64,000 bases of DNA, from positions 37,683,175 to 37,747,174 of the forward strand of contig NC_061812.1 of the NCBI RefSeq assembly GCF_021462225.1, given 5' to 3'. Origin of the DNA: Girardinichthys multiradiatus. Its lineage: Eukaryota > Chordata > Actinopteri > Cyprinodontiformes > Goodeidae. This document shows, piece by piece, positions 60,061 through 64,000 of this stretch (positions are counted from its first letter, which is position 1; the number at the start of each line of letters is the position of its first letter). A program made the translations under genes and the position numbers. The notes beneath the pieces are model-generated. The model saw nothing but the letters and a program-made list of their open reading frames with translations, made no database searches and was not told where the DNA came from.

Positions 60061-60620
60061 CACTAATGAAGAAATAAAACCTCATCCATGGCAGCTGATC
60101 TTCAGATGAAACATGACAGATTTATAAGCATAAACGTGTAACGAGTTTTCATCTGCTTCCTCATCAGTATGTACTCACCGTATTTATTATGCAGCTAATG
60201 AATACTGAATGCTACAGAGGTTCTTTCTGTTTTTCACTGACACCTGAATAAGAGAACATGTCTGAGAATAGGTTGAAAGTTGTTGCTTTGAAAGGCTTAT
60301 AAACGTAAAAAGTTCTTCTCACTCTTGTCTGAAAAGGGCTCGCTTATGGGATTTTAACTGAGCCAAACAGGGACACAAAGCCTTAAGAAAAATACAAATG
60401 TGCCAGAAATGATGCTGGTGTAGAGCTACATCGCACCAAGTTAATACACAAGTTAACCTGAGCAGATGATCTTATACTGTGAGGAAAAACAGCAGGAGAG
60501 AGACGAGGGGGCACACAGACAGGTTTCTTAACGAGTGTGTTTCCCCATGAACCGGTCCTCGGGGATTGGCTCCCATTTTCTTGTGGGCGAGCAGGTGTGA
60601 ATACATACTGGCATTGGAAA

Positions 60621-60646
60621 TGGTGGTGGGGGGGGCGGGGGCGGTG
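60621..60646 (+). repeat. G-rich tract
   Basis: TGGTGGTGGGGGGGGCGGGG run on the plus strand; the MAGI1 transcript would carry the C-rich strand. Confidence 0.8.
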
Positions 60647-61740
60647 AACAAACAGAAGAGGGGTATGGAGAGGAAGATGATGGGCTGAATCTCCACCAAT
60701 TAACGCCAAACTTGGGTCATTCTGGCTCTAAACTGTAAGTGCATGCATGACTGTGGACCACCAAGCATGTGTGTACATGCATAATGAGCACTGGCTCTGG
60801 GAGGAAAACAGTCTTGACTGACTGACAGAGAGTGAGAGTGAAGGAGAATACTGGAGGAAACAAGGCGTGTGGGTGTTTATAAGCAAAGCTGACATCAGGA
60901 CCCCAATTAGAGGCCAGTGTGCTCTGCTGCTGCTGGTGGAGGGATCAGGAGAGAGACAGCAGCCACGAGACTGTGAGCAGGAGAGTAATTAAAGCAGCAT
61001 GACGAGACCGTCAGTGATGTTTTCATGAGTGGGGCTGCACGTGAGCCTGTTTCTAATATACATGATATAATGTGGATGAAGAAGTGTGAGTGTGCTATGT
61101 GAAATCTGACTTAAAACCTATGACGGTTTATACAGCAAGATGTTGGATGTCAGGGAATGTTTAGGAGTTCAGGGGGGCGCGATCAATAGATTACACATGT
61201 ATGTCCATCTTGAGTAGGTACTGTTACCTGACTTTCATCCTAATCCCCATAAATATTATAACACAAAATAAATCTAATGAAAGATATCTTTTTTTTGTCG
61301 ACTAAATTACACAGAAATAATCATAAACCACCAACGAACTCTGATGTTCAGGTCATTAAGACTCCTTAATCTGTCCTACTGGCATTAATATATCTATGTT
61401 CAATGGACCATGTCTGGACTGCACACAAACATACGGTACAAACGGACCAAGCCTCAGTCTGATGCATTATCTGCGTATTCAAGGCAATCTGACAGATTGT
61501 GTAATTACAATAAATACATACGAGCCCAAGCTGTCTTACACAATTCTGGTTCTGATAACAAAAGGTCATTTTTCCTAAGGGAACTGACTTTTCACCATAC
61601 TGCTCAAGTGCCATAAACAAGGAATAACATTGCAAATGAGTTACAGTTTTTTTATATAATGGACAGCCAATAGCAGAGCCCTGTGAAAACTGCAGCAAAG
61701 TAAAGGAAACTGATTTGGGAGTAGGTTTATATAAAGTGAA

Positions 61741-62060
61741 ATGCAAAATTATTTATACCCCTGGCAAATTTTTGATTTTTAATTATTTTCAGTCAACCAA
61801 GACATTTGTTTCTAATTGGAAATGAGATAGGCAGCTCTCAAAGAAAGATCAGTTTTTAAAAATAAAATTGTTTTATGTATATTTTATTTAAAAAATGGGA
61901 GGTCACAAGTCATCTGTACACTTGTTAGTGTATTGAAAACTTCTTTATATGAGGCTTAATATGAAGAAATCAAATCCTCTTTGTAAAAAATCAAGTCCAG
62001 TCAAGTCTTTATAGTATGTGTCACTTAAAATGTGGCCCTGTTTTGTATAGTGTACTAAGA
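61741..62060 (+). mobile_element. Tc1-like fragment of another family (left end)
   Basis: ATGCAAAATTATTTATACCC and CTGGCAAATTTTTGATTTTT recall the left end of a fish Tc1 family; no right end or coding part seen. Confidence 0.4.
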
Positions 62061-63667
62061 TAAATGGTGTAAAATTTGAAGTTTCAAACTGCTTCAGGAC
62101 AGAGTACTTCACTTTTGCTGCAATGTCTTATTGTATTTATTTTTCCGCATTTAAAGGATAAACTAACCAACTGGGGATGAATGTTTAATCCTCTAAGTGT
62201 GACCCAAACATGTCAAATAATTACCGTATATGATGAATATCCTACTGAATCAGAAGTAAAAGAAGATAATGCATTTTAACCAAGGCTGTATGAGGAAGAT
62301 GGAGACTGAAGTGTTCTAGTTATTATGTCTCGCTCATTACTGCTTGTTTGGGGGGATCGTGCACTTCATCACCAGGTCTTGGTGTTTAACTGTGCAAACA
62401 CGACAAGCACAGTCTGCAGACTGTTGTTCTCTTATTAATCTGATTGACGCCAAACAAGCAAACATATTTGCTCTTTATGTCTTGTTTCGGTTCTCCTCTT
62501 GGCCCTCAATAACACTAAATAGGGTTGAAGACTCACATTAAACGGCTTTTAAGACTGCTGCTCCAACCGCGTGTCATTTTTCTATGTGCCTTGATATTCT
62601 TTTAGCTAAAACCAGTCTATGACCATAAAGGACAGTTCCAACATAAAGAAAACCCAACCTGTTTTACAGACACCCCTGAAACCCCTTAACAAGGTGAGAT
62701 TTTACGACTTTCTGGGCTCGTGTTCTTTATCAAGACAGAGACATGCTGCTCATTAACAAATGCAGTGAGAAGAGAACCGGTTGGGTCTACTATTGTTTTC
62801 TTTCTTGGTCATGCATCGAGAGGCCAGACGATGAATAAGTGGCTATTTGGAAGATGTGATGTAGATACAGGGTGAAACAGAGTACAACATGGAGAAATTG
62901 AATCGAAAAGGCAGAGGCTTATTGTGAGATTTCACCTGATGACAGTTTTACCCACCTAACCTTGCAGAGTTTATAAACTACACAGATATACTCCCACACA
63001 CTGAAAAACTGGTCTTGTTTCTTGAACAAGCTAAAAGGCAAGTTGAGGAAAGTCTGACCAGGAAAACGGCATCATTACTTGTATCACTGACCAGTAAGTC
63101 TGAGAGGGACCAGATGGGAAATACTGAAATTCGGTTATTGCACTTTCATCCTTTGTTCACAGCTGCTTTGTTCCCATTTAGTGTTCCTGGACAACAATGA
63201 TTGTCAATCAGTGGCCGTAACAAAAGCTGTGAGCGGAGCAGCTTGAACAGAATCCTTCACATGCTGCTGCACTGTTTTTAAAGAACTGACATTGACTGAA
63301 GAAGAAAATGTATGTCAAAGGCAAAATGTCATAGACTCCAACTCAAAGTGAAGCCTAGTAGGTGGAAAGAAAAGACAACAAAACAGCACAATTGGCTGCA
63401 CCTTCAAAGCCTTCTGCTCTAACACAGGAACACTGAAAGCTCAAAATAAACTAGACAGGTCATCAACCAGCAAACAAAGTGCCAGGGATGAAGCAAAGGG
63501 CATCTGGGCAGACAGATAAGGTTGGTGTGAGACAGAGTTAGAACAATATGGGAGGATACTCAGACTCTTTGACCTGAAACATCACTGCGTTTCCGAGTCT
63601 TTTCATCCCTCTTTATGCTTTTAACCTTTCTTCTTTTTACATTACTTTTTTCATTTCAGGTCAGCCA

Positions 63668-64000
63668 CAGTGCCTTGCAAAAAAAATCCAGACTTTTAAA
63701 AAACTTTTTCACATTTTGTCACATTGAAACAACATATTTTATCATTATCATATTTTATGACAAACAAAGTATATACAAAAGTGAAGTGGAAGGAAAAGAG
63801 ATTTACATTAAGTAGTCAGTTCCCTTTATACTGACACCCCTTCTCTGACACCAACTTCTAGTGGAGCAGTTCAAAGCATTGTTCGGTATAAAAACAAGAC
63901 CCCAAACTTTGAACATCTCCAAGAGATCTGGTCAGTCTATAATCTGAAAACTAAAAGAGAATGGCACGACTGCAAATTTACCAAGACATGGCCGCCCACC
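63668..64000 (+). mobile_element. Tc1 family-A element running off the window
   Basis: Left end CAGTGCCTTGCAAAAAAAAT, then TTTTTCACATTTTGTCACAT. At 63900-64000 the N-terminal transposase region begins (CCCAAACTTTGAACATCTCC as in 16372-16392). Its right part lies beyond 64000. Confidence 0.75.

Larger units (their letters stand above)
58000..64000 (-). other. magi1: MAGI1 intron, part 2 (no exon found)
   Basis: Contains Tc1 fragments at 58165, 61741 and 63668 and a second copy of the dispersed repeat of 56490. No PDZ, WW or guanylate kinase-like exon recognised on the minus strand. Confidence 0.5.

Overview
The window is animal nuclear DNA, most likely from a teleost fish. The evidence is a spliced vertebrate gene, AT-rich introns, and a heavy load of fish-type Tc1/mariner elements, hAT relics, a tRNA-derived SINE and short microsatellites. 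There is no operon, plasmid, phage, CRISPR or bacterial signature.

One protein-coding gene is visible: the 3' part of MAGI1 (membrane-associated guanylate kinase, WW and PDZ domain containing 1), on the minus strand. Twelve exons lie between 52641 and 19931. All join in one reading frame (intron phases, in transcript order, 0,0,1,0,1,1,1,2,0,0,1), giving about 961 residues from the linker after PDZ3 to the C-terminus. They encode an S/P-rich linker, PDZ4, PDZ5, PDZ6 (PDZ3-PDZ5 in the 0-5 scheme) and a long Arg/Ser-rich tail ending in KDLSI. The exons for PDZ1, the guanylate kinase-like domain, both WW domains, PDZ2 and PDZ3 must lie beyond position 64000. Two C-termini can be read: the exon ending PDZ6 either splices at an internal donor to the 1.2-kb tail exon, or reads on to a stop after 16 more residues. 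A 45-nt tyrosine-rich micro-exon at 52186-52230 fits phase 0 on both sides and is probably optional.

Layout: 1-19150 is gene-poor DNA downstream of MAGI1, made largely of Tc1 relics (600-2175, 4249-5442, 6305-7684, 8788-10822, 11594-12418, 16095-16830), a LINE relic (3130-3891) and candidate conserved non-coding DNA (7780-8230, 14780-15060). 19150-21150 is the 3' UTR and last coding exon. 21151-52609 holds introns and exons, with further Tc1 copies, one hAT relic with an 8-bp target duplication (40430-41217), a SINE copy (44410-44572) and one fairly young Tc1 element with a near-complete transposase pseudogene (49485-50758). 52642-64000 is intron with no recognisable exon. It contains a CpG-richer patch (52845-53350) that could be an internal promoter, and old dispersed repeats.

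MAGI1 is a scaffold at tight and adherens junctions; its PDZ domains hold C-termini of membrane and signalling proteins. I found no new multi-gene system here. The points most worth checking are the micro-exon, the alternative C-termini, the possible intragenic promoter, the nested transposons and several perfect hairpins of unknown role.
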